From Candidatus Aminicenantota bacterium (GTDB lineage: Bacteria > Acidobacteriota > Aminicenantia > UBA2199): a stretch of DNA of 64,000 nucleotides. Every line of letters starts with the position of its first letter. The first letter of the stretch is position 1. Shown here piece by piece: positions 8,724 through 18,249 of the stretch. Both the position numbers and the translations under genes were made by a program. The notes below the pieces were generated by a model that had not been told where the DNA came from, ran no database searches, and saw only the letters and a program-made list of their open reading frames with translations. The DNA lies in the NCBI GenBank assembly GCA_026393835.1, contig JAPKZK010000038.1, forward strand, positions 186,001-250,000. The letters run 5' to 3'.

Positions 8724-11240
8724 ATGAAACAGGTAAAGAAAATCTTTTTTTTAACGCTGTTATTATCTATATTTAATGCGCTCTCGCTTTCCCTCCCGGT
8801 ATTCTCCCAGCAGCCGGAGATTATGAACAGCGCAAAGTTAAAAATCGCGCTGGAGAAGCTGCAGGTGCTGGGCAGCGCCCTGTACATCGGCGCCCACCCG
8901 GATGATGAAAACACGGCGCTGCTGGCATGGCTTTCCCGCGAGAAAAAGGTGCGGGCGGCGTATCTCTCGGTGACGCGGGGCGAGGGTGGGCAGAACCTGC
9001 TGGGCGCGGAAAAAGGCCCCCTGATGGGCGTGCTCCGTACTTACGAACTGCTCCAGGCCCGGCAATTGGACGGCGCGGAACAATTTTTTACCCGGGCCGT
9101 GGATTTCGGTTACTCCAAAACAGCAAAGGAATCCCTGGCTTTCTGGGGAGAAAAAAATATCCTGGAAGACATGGTGTTTGTGATCCGCAAATTCCAACCG
9201 GATGTGCTGTTCAGCCGTTTCCCCGTCGATCCCGCAATGGGCGGCGGCCACGGCCATCATACGGCTTCGGGTATTTTGCTCCTGGAAGCGTTTAAAGCCG
9301 CCGGCGATGCGTCGCGATTCCCTGAACAACTGGAATACGTTTCTACCTGGCAGCCCAAACGGATTCTCTGGAATACCTGGCAACCTTATATGAAAGATTT
9401 TAAACCGGAAGACCTGGTGAAATTTATTACAGTGGATGCGGGCGTCTATAACCCGCTGTTGGGGCAATCCTACGATGAAATCGCGGCCCTGAGCCGCAGT
9501 ATGCATAAAAGCCAGGGTTTCGGCGCCATACCCCGGCGCAATATGCGACTGGAGTACTTTCAAGTGCTGGACGGCGAACCAACGAAGAATGACCTGTTCG
9601 AAGGCGTCGATATTTCCTGGAACCGGCTCCGCGTCGCCGTTCCCGGCTCGGAAAAGGTCCGCCAACTGCTGGAAAAAGCCGATAAGTCCTTTCAATTCGA
9701 GCACCCGCAAAAGATTCTACCGCTTCTTATGGAAGCCCTCTCCCTGCTTAAGGCCCTGCCCCCATCCCACTGGATAATAATAAAAACAAGGGAACTGGAA
9801 GAAGTAATCCGCTCCTGCGCCGGCCTCTGGTTGGATGCCGCGGCTGAAACCCCGGAAGTAACCCCGGGCCAGGAAATTAAAGTGAATGTCATGGCAATCA
9901 ACCGCTCGGATTTTCCTTTTTCCATTAAAAAAATCATAGTCCCGGGGGAAAATAAAGAGATTGAAGTCAATCAACCGCTGCCCATCAACCAGCCGCTGAC
10001 CCGCGATTTTATGATGAAAATTTCGGAAACGGAATTTACGCATCCTTACTGGCTGAGAGAAAAACCCCAAAAGGGCATCAATATTACGGCGAATCATGAG
10101 TTCAGGGGATTGGCGGTCGCGCCGTACCCGTTTAATTTACAAGTGGTGCTGGAGGCCGATGGCCGCGAAGTCTCCCTGGAAACCCCGGTGATCTACCGCC
10201 AACGCGACCCGGTAGAGGGAGAAAAAATCCGGGACCTGGTGGTCACTCCCCCGGCAACCGTGAACTTCACGGAAGAGGTGTTCTACTTCCCCGGCAAAGA
10301 GCCGCAAACCATTGCGCTGGTCCTGCGCAGCGGCCCGGCGCCGGCAACCGGCAGTTTAAAACTCATCCTCCCTGCTTCCTGGAAAGTGGATCCGGCAATG
10401 CTTTCGTTTAAGATCGATGAGCCCTTTTCCGAGAAAAAGGTATCTTTCACGGTCACGCCCCCTGCCAAAGATAGTGCCGTGTGCGCGGCCACGGCCGAAA
10501 TTACCGTGGGCGACCGCGTTTACGATCGCAGCCGGGTTACCATTCGCTATTCTCACGTGCCGCTGCTGACCCTACACCCCCAGGCGGAAGCCCGGTTGGC
10601 GCCAATGGATTTAAAAAGAACCGGCCAACGCATCGGTTATATTATGGGTTCCGGCGATGATATCCCGGGCTACCTCAACCAGGTGGGCTACCGCGTAGAC
10701 TTGCTCTCCGACGAAGATTTGTTTAACCGCGACCTGGCGCAGTATGATGCGATTATTACCGGCGTCCGGGCTTATAATACCCGCGATATCCTGAAATTCG
10801 TACAGGGTCGTTTGCTGGAATATGCCGCCAACGGCGGCCGCTTGATCCTTCAATATAACGTGGCCCGCGGTTTGAAAATCGAACCGGTGGGCCCCTACCC
10901 GATTCAATTATCCCAGCAGCGCGTGTCTGAAGAAGACGCCGTCGTTACCCTGTTAGACCCCACACATCCCTTGTTTCATTTTCCCAATGAAATCCTACCT
11001 ACGGATTTTGACGGCTGGGTGCAGGAACGGGGCCTCTATTTTGCGGACAAATGGGATGAGAAGTATACCGCCCTGCTGTCCTGCCGCGACGAAGGCGAAG
11101 AACCGCAAAACGGCGGCCTGCTGTTTACCCGGTACGGAAAAGGCGTGTTTATCTACAGCGGCTATTCCTTCTTCCGCCAGTTACCGGCCGGCGTCCCGGG
11201 CGCATTGAAACTGTTTGTTAATATGATTTCGGTTAAATAG
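8724..11240 (+). CDS. exported PIG-L (LmbE-like) family deacetylase
   Basis: An 838-aa protein with an N-terminal signal peptide (residues 1-29). The PIG-L/LmbE zinc hydrolase fold follows: the zinc-binding motif HPDDE is at 58-62 and the second metal/histidine motif HGHH at 176-179. Family members remove acetyl groups from N-acetylated sugars. The remaining 500 residues contain beta-rich regions and a late Rossmann-like stretch (RIGYIMGSGDDIPGYLNQVGY), as in the long exported PIG-L proteins of Acidobacteria and Bacteroidota. Substrate is unknown; a periplasmic glycan or glycoconjugate is likely. An AAAGGA ribosome site precedes the ATG. A long hairpin follows the stop. Confidence 0.88.
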   Translation: MKQVKKIFFLTLLLSIFNALSLSLPVFSQQPEIMNSAKLKIALEKLQVLGSALYIGAHPDDENTALLAWLSREKKVRAAYLSVTRGEGGQNLLGAEKGPLMGVLRTYELLQARQLDGAEQFFTRAVDFGYSKTAKESLAFWGEKNILEDMVFVIRKFQPDVLFSRFPVDPAMGGGHGHHTASGILLLEAFKAAGDASRFPEQLEYVSTWQPKRILWNTWQPYMKDFKPEDLVKFITVDAGVYNPLLGQSYDEIAALSRSMHKSQGFGAIPRRNMRLEYFQVLDGEPTKNDLFEGVDISWNRLRVAVPGSEKVRQLLEKADKSFQFEHPQKILPLLMEALSLLKALPPSHWIIIKTRELEEVIRSCAGLWLDAAAETPEVTPGQEIKVNVMAINRSDFPFSIKKIIVPGENKEIEVNQPLPINQPLTRDFMMKISETEFTHPYWLREKPQKGINITANHEFRGLAVAPYPFNLQVVLEADGREVSLETPVIYRQRDPVEGEKIRDLVVTPPATVNFTEEVFYFPGKEPQTIALVLRSGPAPATGSLKLILPASWKVDPAMLSFKIDEPFSEKKVSFTVTPPAKDSAVCAATAEITVGDRVYDRSRVTIRYSHVPLLTLHPQAEARLAPMDLKRTGQRIGYIMGSGDDIPGYLNQVGYRVDLLSDEDLFNRDLAQYDAIITGVRAYNTRDILKFVQGRLLEYAANGGRLILQYNVARGLKIEPVGPYPIQLSQQRVSEEDAVVTLLDPTHPLFHFPNEILPTDFDGWVQERGLYFADKWDEKYTALLSCRDEGEEPQNGGLLFTRYGKGVFIYSGYSFFRQLPAGVPGALKLFVNMISVK

Positions 11241-11242
11241 AA

Positions 11243-11369
<127 letters not shown>

Positions 11370-11406
11370 TTCCCTGGACCACCAAAAACTTTTGTTTAGG
11401 AGGAAA

Positions 11407-11544
11407 ATGATAACTATGGAAGACACAGATAAAGAAGAAGCCCCGCCCATTCTCAAATCCTGGCGAAACCTCTACCTCGTCGTCCTGGCCCACCTCATCG
11501 CCTGGATAACCTTCCTCGCTTTCTTCACACGGATATTCAAATGA
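11407..11544 (+). CDS. small single-pass membrane protein coupled to the symporter
   Basis: A 45-aa frame whose N-terminal half is charged (EDTDKEEAPPILKSWRN) and whose C-terminal half is one membrane segment (LYLVVLAHLIAWITFLAFF). An AGGAGG ribosome site lies 4 nt before the ATG, with a second in-frame ATG three codons later. The stop overlaps the symporter start (ATGA), so it is translated with the symporter. Several SSS transporters have a small membrane partner encoded just upstream; this gene fits that pattern although I cannot name its family. Confidence 0.75.
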   Translation: MITMEDTDKEEAPPILKSWRNLYLVVLAHLIAWITFLAFFTRIFK

Positions 11545-13235
11545 GCGCCATCGACTGGTCCGTATTAATCCTTTCCCTTGTTTTTATCGTCATATACGGC
11601 GTGTACAAAGGAAGGGGCAGCAAAGACATCACCGGTTATTTAATGGCCGACCGCAATATCCGGTGGTATATCGTCACCCTTTCCGTCATGGCCACCCAGG
11701 CCAGCGCCATTACGTTTATCTCCACGCCCGGCCAGGCCTACAGCGACGGCATGCGGTTTATACAATTCTATTTAGGACTCCCCCTGGCCATGATCGTGCT
11801 TTCTATCACGGCGATTCCCCTTTTCCATAAACTCAAGGTTTTTACCGCTTACGAATACCTCGAAAACCGTTTCGATCTAAAAACCCGCGGCCTGGCCGCC
11901 GGTTTGTTTTTAATTCAACGGGGATTGGCTTCCGGGTTGACCATCTATGCCCCGGCCATTATCTTATCCACGCTCCTGGGATTGAATATATATATAACCA
12001 ACCTTATCCTCGGCGGCCTGGTCATCATATACACCGCTTCCGGCGGCAGCAAAGCCGTAAGCTGGACCCAGACCCAGCAAATGATTATTATTTTCTTCGC
12101 CATGGCCGGCGCTGTTTTCATGATCCTCCACCTCCTGCCCCAGGACGTATCGGTTACCGATGCCCTTTTCGTGGCCGGGAAAATGGGAAAATTAAACGCC
12201 ATCGATTTTTCTTTTGATTTGAATAACCGTTACAATATCTGGTCCGGCGTCATCGGCGGATTTTTCCTGGCCCTTTCTTATTTCGGGACAGACCAATCCC
12301 AGGTGCAGCGTTACCTCACCGGGAAATCCATTACTCACAGCCGGTTGGGGTTGCTGGCCAATGGCGTGGTAAAAGTTCCCATGCAAGTTTTCATACTCCT
12401 TTTGGGGGTGTTTGTGTTTGTTTTTTACCAGTTCACTGCGCCGCCATTATTCTTTAATTCAGTGGAGAGCCGGAATGTCAGGGCCGGTCGATTGGGGGAA
12501 CAATACAGACAGGTGGAGCAGCAATACGAAACCGCCTGTCAAGAAAAAAGCGGGTTGATAAAACAATTGGTGCAAGCCCGGCATAACAATGATGACATAG
12601 CCCTGTCTGTTGCGGGGCGGCAACTTGATTTGGCGGAACAAAAAGTTTCCGGTCTCAAGGCGCAGGGCGCAGCGTTAATTCGGCGGCATACCGCCAATAA
12701 AGACACCGGCGACACCAATTACATATTCCTTTTCTTCGTATTAAAGTATATACCCGTGGGGCTTTTAGGGTTGATTATTGCCGCGATATTTGCCGCGTCC
12801 ATGTCTTCCACGTCTTCGGAACTTAACGCCCTGGCTTCCACCACAATGGTGGATATATACAAGCGGATGTTGAAGAAAGACGGCAGCGATAGGCATTACC
12901 TGGTGGTATCGAAAGCCATGACCGTCGGGTGGGGAATTTTTGCCATTATGTTTGCCCAGTATGCCAACCGGTTGGGAACGTTGATAGAGGCCGTGAATAT
13001 ATTAGGTTCGTTGTTTTACGGGACCATCCTGGGAATTTTCCTGACAGCGTTTTATTTAAAATCCATACGTGGGGCGGCGGCGTTTTATGCGGCGATTGTT
13101 GCCGAGGTTGGGGTTGTTTTATGTTTCTTATTTACCCAAATCTCGTATCTCTGGTATAATGTAGTGGGTTGTTTCCTGGTTATCATATTTTCCATCCCCA
13201 TCGATCGATTCCTTCAACGAAGGAAGACGCGCTGA
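11541..13235 (+). CDS. sodium:solute symporter (SSS) family protein
   Basis: A 564-aa polytopic inner-membrane protein of the SSS family. The N-terminal part has MADRNIRWYIVTLSVMATQASAITFISTPGQAY, typical of the sodium-site helix, and YFGTDQSQVQRYLTGKS is the conserved loop near residue 250. It also carries a hydrophilic coiled-coil insertion at about 305-390 (EQYRQVEQQYETACQEKSGL) between membrane segments, as seen in other long SSS members. It should import an organic solute with sodium; the substrate cannot be read. It is coupled to the small membrane protein upstream. Confidence 0.88.
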   Translation: MSAIDWSVLILSLVFIVIYGVYKGRGSKDITGYLMADRNIRWYIVTLSVMATQASAITFISTPGQAYSDGMRFIQFYLGLPLAMIVLSITAIPLFHKLKVFTAYEYLENRFDLKTRGLAAGLFLIQRGLASGLTIYAPAIILSTLLGLNIYITNLILGGLVIIYTASGGSKAVSWTQTQQMIIIFFAMAGAVFMILHLLPQDVSVTDALFVAGKMGKLNAIDFSFDLNNRYNIWSGVIGGFFLALSYFGTDQSQVQRYLTGKSITHSRLGLLANGVVKVPMQVFILLLGVFVFVFYQFTAPPLFFNSVESRNVRAGRLGEQYRQVEQQYETACQEKSGLIKQLVQARHNNDDIALSVAGRQLDLAEQKVSGLKAQGAALIRRHTANKDTGDTNYIFLFFVLKYIPVGLLGLIIAAIFAASMSSTSSELNALASTTMVDIYKRMLKKDGSDRHYLVVSKAMTVGWGIFAIMFAQYANRLGTLIEAVNILGSLFYGTILGIFLTAFYLKSIRGAAAFYAAIVAEVGVVLCFLFTQISYLWYNVVGCFLVIIFSIPIDRFLQRRKTR

Positions 13236-13524
13236 CCAAAAATTTTGGGAGTACAGGATAAAAGAAGAGCTGAAAAAAATCAGGGCAAGAAAAGAAGGGC
13301 TACACGAGAAATCTTCTTTTTTATCTTAATAGGGCAGACACGGGGGTCTGCCCCTACAGGGAAATGGCAAAACCCCCGAGGGGAACGACAAAACCACCGG
13401 GGGGATTGAGAAAGGGAGAGTGTATAAGGTTCCATTTTCATAGGCGGTAAACACTTTCGTGGGCCGCGTGGGAGATATGGCAATATATTCGGGTATCCAG
13501 GGAAGCGGCAGGGCTTAAGGCATT
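13236..13524. other. intergenic region with a REP-like 'gggcagacac' element
   Basis: No gene is seen. The segment near 13330-13357 is a short palindrome (GGGCAGAC...GTCTGCCC followed by CTAC) that recurs in variant form at 22130-22156, 22337-22370 and 51823-51857. Confidence 0.6.
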
Positions 13525-13778
13525 CTAACTGGGCGCCTCATCATTCTCGAAAATATCTTTAATATAGGCTTCAATCCTATTTATGAATTTTTCTGCATTT
13601 TCAAATTGCTTCTTAGCATCATCATAACACGCAATGTAGAAATCATCATAATTGAATAATAAGACCTGTTGATAGATTGGGAAAATTTTTTATTTTCCAG
13701 GTTTAATTTAGATACCCCAAGGTCATCCTTTGCCTTTTCCAATCTGTATTTTGATAAATCAAGCCGCGTCTCTTCCAT
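13525..13778 (-). pseudogene. HEPN-domain protein, internal deletion with frameshift
   Basis: The frame from the ATG at 13778 reads MEETRLDLSKYRLEKAKDDL and then NRSYYSI, the usual start of a HEPN antitoxin/toxin partner. It then shifts: the normal C-terminal part (NYDDFYIACYDDAKKQFENA through to the TAG at 13525) is found in the next frame. Roughly 40 residues between NRSYYSI and NYDDFY, normally containing the catalytic Arg region, are missing. The junction carries the short word AATT on both sides, consistent with microhomology deletion. The start overlaps the end of the MNT gene, as in intact pairs. Confidence 0.75.
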
Positions 13779-14127
13779 AGATTTCAACCCCTTCATCATA
13801 AACATTTCTATAGAAAGGTAAAACTTCCTGGTATTTTTTATAGCGGGTATAGGGAACCTCTATTAAGGAAATCAATTTCTCATGCTTCATAGACAACTCG
13901 CCCATAATATCCGCCACGACATCACTAAATTTCCTTAACCTCTCCTCTGTTTCATCCACCAAAATCATGATATCGATGTCGGATTCGGTATCCTGGTCTT
14001 CCCTGGCGTAGGAACCAAACAAAATCAATTGTTTCAATCCATCTCCGAATACTTTCCTTGTTTCTTCCTTCACATCTGCCAAAACAGATAAGAGATATTT
14101 ATCATTTATAGTTTTTACCGACCTCAT
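13759..14127 (-). CDS. MNT-type nucleotidyltransferase (partner of the broken HEPN gene)
   Basis: A 122-aa minimal nucleotidyltransferase. The signature GSYAREDQDTESDIDIMI (about residues 37-54) gives the G-S motif and the two metal-binding aspartates. In HEPN-MNT modules the MNT partner modifies and silences the HEPN RNase. Here the HEPN partner is disrupted, so the pair is probably inactive. The ATG directly follows the stop of a 13-codon ORF (TGAATG) and has no ribosome site, so translation probably depends on that ORF. Confidence 0.85.
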   Translation of the reverse strand: MRSVKTINDKYLLSVLADVKEETRKVFGDGLKQLILFGSYAREDQDTESDIDIMILVDETEERLRKFSDVVADIMGELSMKHEKLISLIEVPYTRYKKYQEVLPFYRNVYDEGVEIYGRDAA

Positions 14128-14169
14128 TCAGCGCCTCGCATTAACCGGGAATCTATTTTTTATCTTCAT
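14128..14169 (-). CDS. 13-codon leaderless upstream ORF before the MNT gene
   Basis: ATG at 14169 begins 7 nt after a TATAAT box and encodes MKIKNRFPVNARR. Its TGA touches the MNT start codon in the same frame. Two readings are possible: a leader ORF that delivers ribosomes to MNT, or the true N-terminus of MNT cut by a nonsense mutation. Confidence 0.5.
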   Translation of the reverse strand: MKIKNRFPVNARR

Positions 14170-14176
14170 GGTATAG

Positions 14177-14205
14177 ATTATAATATTAAAATTCTTTTTG
14201 TGCAA
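14177..14205 (-). promoter_or_regulatory. promoter of the MNT-HEPN operon
   Basis: On the minus strand TTGCAC (14200-14205) and TATAAT (14177-14182) are separated by 17 nt. Confidence 0.75.
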
Positions 14206-14354
14206 CATTTAACATTTTCACGTTTTCACTTCAATTCTTCAAACTCGAACATGGTCGCCGCGCCGTTCAGGTTGGAGGTAAACACTTTCGTGGAAAAGGG
14301 GATATACAAGAAATCTTCCTTAATAGGGCAGACACTTTTACCCGGAGTTGATCA

Positions 14355-14897
14355 TTAGCAATAAAACGTCTTAATATTTCTTCCCGATTTTTCCTTTCCT
14401 TTTTGAGTGATGTAGTAGGTGATCATCCCCAGGATTCGTTGTTTGTAATCGGTCAATACTTTATCGATGGGATTTTTGAAGAGTTGCGAAAGGATATACT
14501 GGATTTCCCACATGCTGCCGCCGACGGCATCCCGGATTTTTTCAGCATCTCCCCGGTTGAGCGTGTAATCCTTTATCCTGGAATATTTTTCCAGGTTCAG
14601 CAGCCATTCCATTACATTTTTTTTCTTGAGATAATCCACCTCATAAAACGCCGCGCACTTTTTGAGTCTCGAATCGTTGTAAACCGTATTCAAGAAGCAT
14701 CCATCCGAGGAAGCGACGATAATATGAACCAGGTGAGCCTGTTTGGTCAGGGCCACGAAAAAATTAAACAATGCAGTGATGAATAAGCGGTTTTTGTCAT
14801 TAGCAAAGTAAATTTTTTCCAGGAGTTTCCTCTTCACTGCGGCATCGATCTTGAAAAAAACCGGGGTTTTCTTTTTCATGTCCAGGTTATCCGCCAT
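14355..14897 (-). pseudogene. decayed tandem copy of the neighbouring ATPase
   Basis: The 180-residue frame aligns closely with the C-terminal half of the ATPase at 14930-16027 (NDKNRLFITALFNFFVAL, SSDGCFLNTVYNDS, YLKKKNVMEWLLNLEKYS). It lacks the whole N-terminal part including Walker A. About 35 codons corresponding to the Walker B region have been deleted in frame after LLEK. The tail shifts frame: a family-like C-terminus (EEILRRFIANDQLRVKV) can be read in another frame. A dispersed 'attcgtgggc' word repeat replaces its 5' end. Confidence 0.75.
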
Positions 14898-14929
14898 AAG
14901 AGCTAATTCGCGTCATTCGTGGGCTGCTT

Positions 14930-16027
14930 TTATTTTTCTATACTTTCAAAATATAATTTTATTCCCCACTGATAGCTTTTCCCCTGGGGGTAATATAAGG
15001 CTTCGGTGGGGTCAAAGTAGAGGATATTGTTGCGAACCAAATTTTGTAATAAATGATCGATTTCAACCGGGGTGATTCCCCCGGCAATAAAGTCTCTCAG
15101 GCGTGCGGTTTCTTGTTTTAGAAACACGCGCAGTACTTTTTCTTTTTGTATATCGGCGCCGATATAGTATTCGATCATTCCTTTAATTTTCTTTTTATAC
15201 AGGTGGAGAACTTCATCGATGGGCTCTTCGAAAAGATGCGAAAGTATATTCTGGATTTCCCACATACTGCCGCCAACGGTATCCCAGATTTTTCCCGCGT
15301 CGGCTTCAGTTAAGGTATAATCCTTTATTTTCGAGTATTTCTCCAGGTTCAGCAGCCATTCCATTACATCTTCTTTTTTGAGATAATCCACTTTATAAAA
15401 CTCCGAGCACTTTTTGAGTTTGGAATCGTTATACACTGTATTCAAAAAATATCCATCCGAGGAAGCGATGATGATATGCGCCAGGTGGGCCTGTTTGGTC
15501 ATGGCCACAAAGAAATTGAACAACGCCGTGATTAATTGGCGGTCTTTGTCATTATCGAGATAAATTTTATCCAGGGCCTGGAGTTCATCGATAATCAAAA
15601 CGGGTTTAATACCTTTCCGGGTAAGTTCCAGGAATTCGGCTTTCATCACTTTAAAGGGATCGGCCCGTTTTTCAAGAATTTTCTTTTCCACCGAAGCATC
15701 GATTTTAAAAAAACCGATATTGATATTGGATGCCCGGGATTCCTTTTTTTCCCCGTGGGTCTCAATGTTAAAAAAAGTTTTAAGGAAATCATCATATACA
15801 TTGGTGAAGGTTTCGCGGAGGTCCATGAATTTGACATCCACTTTTTGTTCCTGCTGGATTTGTTCCAGGAATTTGTAGAGCAGGGTGGTTTTACCCGAAG
15901 ATTTGGGGCCGTGAATAAAAAGGATTTCCGAAGGTCGCCTATTGACGAAAAGCCTTAAATCGGATAATTCTTTATCCCTATCGATGAATGCGACATCCTG
16001 GCGGTAAGGTTCATTCTTTTCTTTCAT
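14930..16027 (-). CDS. ATP-binding protein, archaeal-type ATPase (ATPase_2-like)
   Basis: 365 aa from the ATG at 16027. Walker A is GPKSSGKTT (40-48), Walker B is PVLIIDELQ (142-150), and IIASSDGYF is the sensor region. The C-terminal third looks like a winged-helix segment (EIDHLLQNLVRNNILYFD). It resembles ATPase_2/STAND-related ATPases of unknown role, frequent in archaea and some bacteria. A longer frame reaches 16072, but the promoter TTGATA-N17-TATAAT ends 6 nt before 16027, so the shorter start is chosen and the mRNA should be leaderless. A decayed tandem copy follows. Confidence 0.85.
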   Translation of the reverse strand: MKEKNEPYRQDVAFIDRDKELSDLRLFVNRRPSEILFIHGPKSSGKTTLLYKFLEQIQQEQKVDVKFMDLRETFTNVYDDFLKTFFNIETHGEKKESRASNINIGFFKIDASVEKKILEKRADPFKVMKAEFLELTRKGIKPVLIIDELQALDKIYLDNDKDRQLITALFNFFVAMTKQAHLAHIIIASSDGYFLNTVYNDSKLKKCSEFYKVDYLKKEDVMEWLLNLEKYSKIKDYTLTEADAGKIWDTVGGSMWEIQNILSHLFEEPIDEVLHLYKKKIKGMIEYYIGADIQKEKVLRVFLKQETARLRDFIAGGITPVEIDHLLQNLVRNNILYFDPTEALYYPQGKSYQWGIKLYFESIEK

Positions 16028-16033
16028 GATGAG

Positions 16034-16062
16034 ATTATAGCATGTACGGATTTTTTTATCAA
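16034..16062 (-). promoter_or_regulatory. leaderless promoter of the ATPase gene
   Basis: TTGATA (16057-16062) and TATAAT (16034-16039) on the minus strand are 17 nt apart. Six nt separate the -10 box from the ATG. Confidence 0.8.
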
Positions 16063-16072
16063 CTCCCGCCAT

Positions 16073-16737
16073 TTAAATAAACATTGCTTCCTTTTTCTTG
16101 CTCCTGATTCACAGTTTTGTTCATTGCCCCTTTGTTATTTGTTTGTGGTTTGAGGTTTGGAATTTGTGATTTGCTTTTAAACTCTTAATAGGGTGCCCGC
16201 GTCTCGTCACCGGGGACAGTAGGTATAAGTGTATAAACTTGATGTCCTAATGGCTGAGGAAGAGATGCCATAAATATCCGGGGATATATCCCGACTGTCC
16301 CGTTCCTCCCCCATTGCTTGCTGCCGGTCCACCTGGTATCCCGACCACAACATCATATTGTCCAGCGCCGTATGGATGAGCACTTATTTCCCTTAAGATG
16401 ATATTCGGGACAGGCCAATTTTTTCCAATATGGGGCCTTTTCTATGTGCTGATAGTCGTCGTTAAAGTGGCCCTGGAACATCTGGTTTTTACGACGCTCA
16501 ACGCGATGTGAAATGGATATTTGTCAATATCCCTTTAGCATCTACCGTTATTGCGATTTTTCTTGTCGGTTTCAATTGTCTTTGTCCTGGTTTGTCATCA
16601 TATTTATCTCCTGCTGTTCAGGTAGAGGATTCCTTTTCCACTGCCCTTTTCACCAGTCCCGTCTCGCCGCTATTTGATCTTAAAAGAGGAAAATTCGTGT
16701 AATTCGTGGGCCCTATTTTTTCAACCCATTGCGCTCT
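16073..16737. other. long intergenic region, possible gene remnants
   Basis: No intact gene is seen. On the minus strand around 16350-16500 there is an open stretch including RRKNQMFQGHFNDDY and APYWKKLACPEYH that looks like coding remnant. I cannot assign a family. The last bases (about 16692-16712) carry the 'aattcgtgtaattcgtgggc' word. Confidence 0.35.
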
Positions 16738-18105
16738 CTATTTCACATAAACCGTTTTGATATTGACAAACTCCTTGATGCCGTAATGCGACAATTCCCG
16801 GCCGTAACCGCTTTCTTTGATGCCGCCGAAAGGCAACCGCGGATCGGAACGGACAAAGGTATTAACAAAACAATTCCCGGATTGGATTTCTTGTTCAGCC
16901 AGGCGGGTTCCTTTCGCGATGTCCCGGGTAAAAATGGCCGCGCCCAACCCGAAATTGGAATCATTGGCGGTGCGTACGGCTTCCGCTTCGTCTTTTACCG
17001 GGATAATGGCCGCCGCCGGACCGAACAATTCCTCGTCGTAGGCGGGCATGCCTTTTTTGACATCGGTTAAAACCGTCGGGGGGTAGAACGCGCCCTTCCC
17101 GGCGGGAATCTCGCCGCCCAGCAAACACCCAGCGCCTTTGGCAATGCTTTCTTTCACCTGGCGATGCAGGTCGTCCCGCAGATCATGCCGCGCCTGGGGG
17201 CCGACTTTCACCGTCTCGTCCAACGGATCGCCCATTTTATACGTTTTCATCTTTTCCACAAAAAGTTCTTCGAATCTCTTTCTCACCTTCTCCACCACGA
17301 TAAACCGTTTGGCGGCAATGCAACTCTGACCGGCGTTCATTAAGCGACTCAACACGCACGTGTTTACGGTTTCCTCCAGGTCCGCGTCTTCCAGGACAAT
17401 ATAAGGATCGCTGCCCCCCAGTTCCAGAACGGTTTTTTTCAGCATCTGCCCGGCTTTAGCGGCCACCGCTTTACCGGCGGGCGTACTGCCCGTTAACGTA
17501 ACCGCCATGACCAGGGGGTTTTCGATTACTGCCGATACCTGGCTGCTGCCGATCATTAACAAGCGAAATACATTGTCCGGGAACCCCGCTTTTTTAAACA
17601 CCTCTGCGATTGCCAGGGCACAGCCCGGGACATTGGAAGCGTGTTTCAGGAGACATGTATTTCCCGCCATCAGGGCCGGAGCGGCAAAACGGAAGACCTG
17701 CCAGAAAGGGAAATTCCAGGGCATCACTGCCAGCACCGCACCCAGCGGTTGGAAAGAGACAAAGCTCCGGGAGGCGTCTGTTGGAACCGGTTCCGGTTGC
17801 AGGTATTTTTCCGCGGTTTCAGCGTAGAAATCGCAGGCCGCGGCGCATTTATTCACTTCGGCGCGGCCCTCGTTTAGAGGTTTGCCCATTTCCAGGGCCA
17901 TGAGTGTGGCATATTCGTTCACGTTGTCCCGCAGAATCCGCGCCGCTTTTTTCAGCGGCCCGGAACGGTCGGCAAAAGACCTATTGCGCCAGTGGTGAAA
18001 TGCGCTGTGGCATGATTGGATTACGTGTTCGACTTCTTCGCCCGACATAGTGGGGTAAGTTTTTATCACTTCTCCGGTTGTGGGGTTAATGGCTTCCATT
18101 GACAT
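16738..18105 (-). CDS. NAD(P)-dependent succinate-semialdehyde dehydrogenase (aldehyde dehydrogenase family)
   Basis: A 455-aa aldehyde dehydrogenase of the short YneI/Sad type. It should oxidise succinate semialdehyde to succinate in the cytoplasm. The catalytic Glu lies in LELGGSDPYIVLEDAD and the catalytic Cys in MNAGQSCIAAKRFIV; PWNFPFWQ is the cofactor loop motif. LPFGGIKESGYGRE marks the C-terminus. Length is normal for the subfamily. An AAGGAG site 6 nt before the ATG at 18105 supports that start; a second ATG lies two codons later. Substrate assignment rests on subfamily resemblance. Confidence 0.88.
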   Translation of the reverse strand: MSMEAINPTTGEVIKTYPTMSGEEVEHVIQSCHSAFHHWRNRSFADRSGPLKKAARILRDNVNEYATLMALEMGKPLNEGRAEVNKCAAACDFYAETAEKYLQPEPVPTDASRSFVSFQPLGAVLAVMPWNFPFWQVFRFAAPALMAGNTCLLKHASNVPGCALAIAEVFKKAGFPDNVFRLLMIGSSQVSAVIENPLVMAVTLTGSTPAGKAVAAKAGQMLKKTVLELGGSDPYIVLEDADLEETVNTCVLSRLMNAGQSCIAAKRFIVVEKVRKRFEELFVEKMKTYKMGDPLDETVKVGPQARHDLRDDLHRQVKESIAKGAGCLLGGEIPAGKGAFYPPTVLTDVKKGMPAYDEELFGPAAAIIPVKDEAEAVRTANDSNFGLGAAIFTRDIAKGTRLAEQEIQSGNCFVNTFVRSDPRLPFGGIKESGYGRELSHYGIKEFVNIKTVYVK

Positions 18106-18249
18106 CGGTTACTCCTTCTTACGGTTATTTGGACTTTGATTATAGCATTTTTTTTCTTGAAAAAAAAATATATTTACCATATCATATAGCCGTTTCATTG
18201 AAAAAAAGAAAAAAAAGAAAAAAGTGAAGACCTACGAATGGAGGAAAAG

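Noticed and set aside
16508..16702. 64-aa plus-strand membrane-like frame
   Set aside because: No ribosome site or promoter, and it ends in a dispersed word repeat; composition alone does not support a gene.
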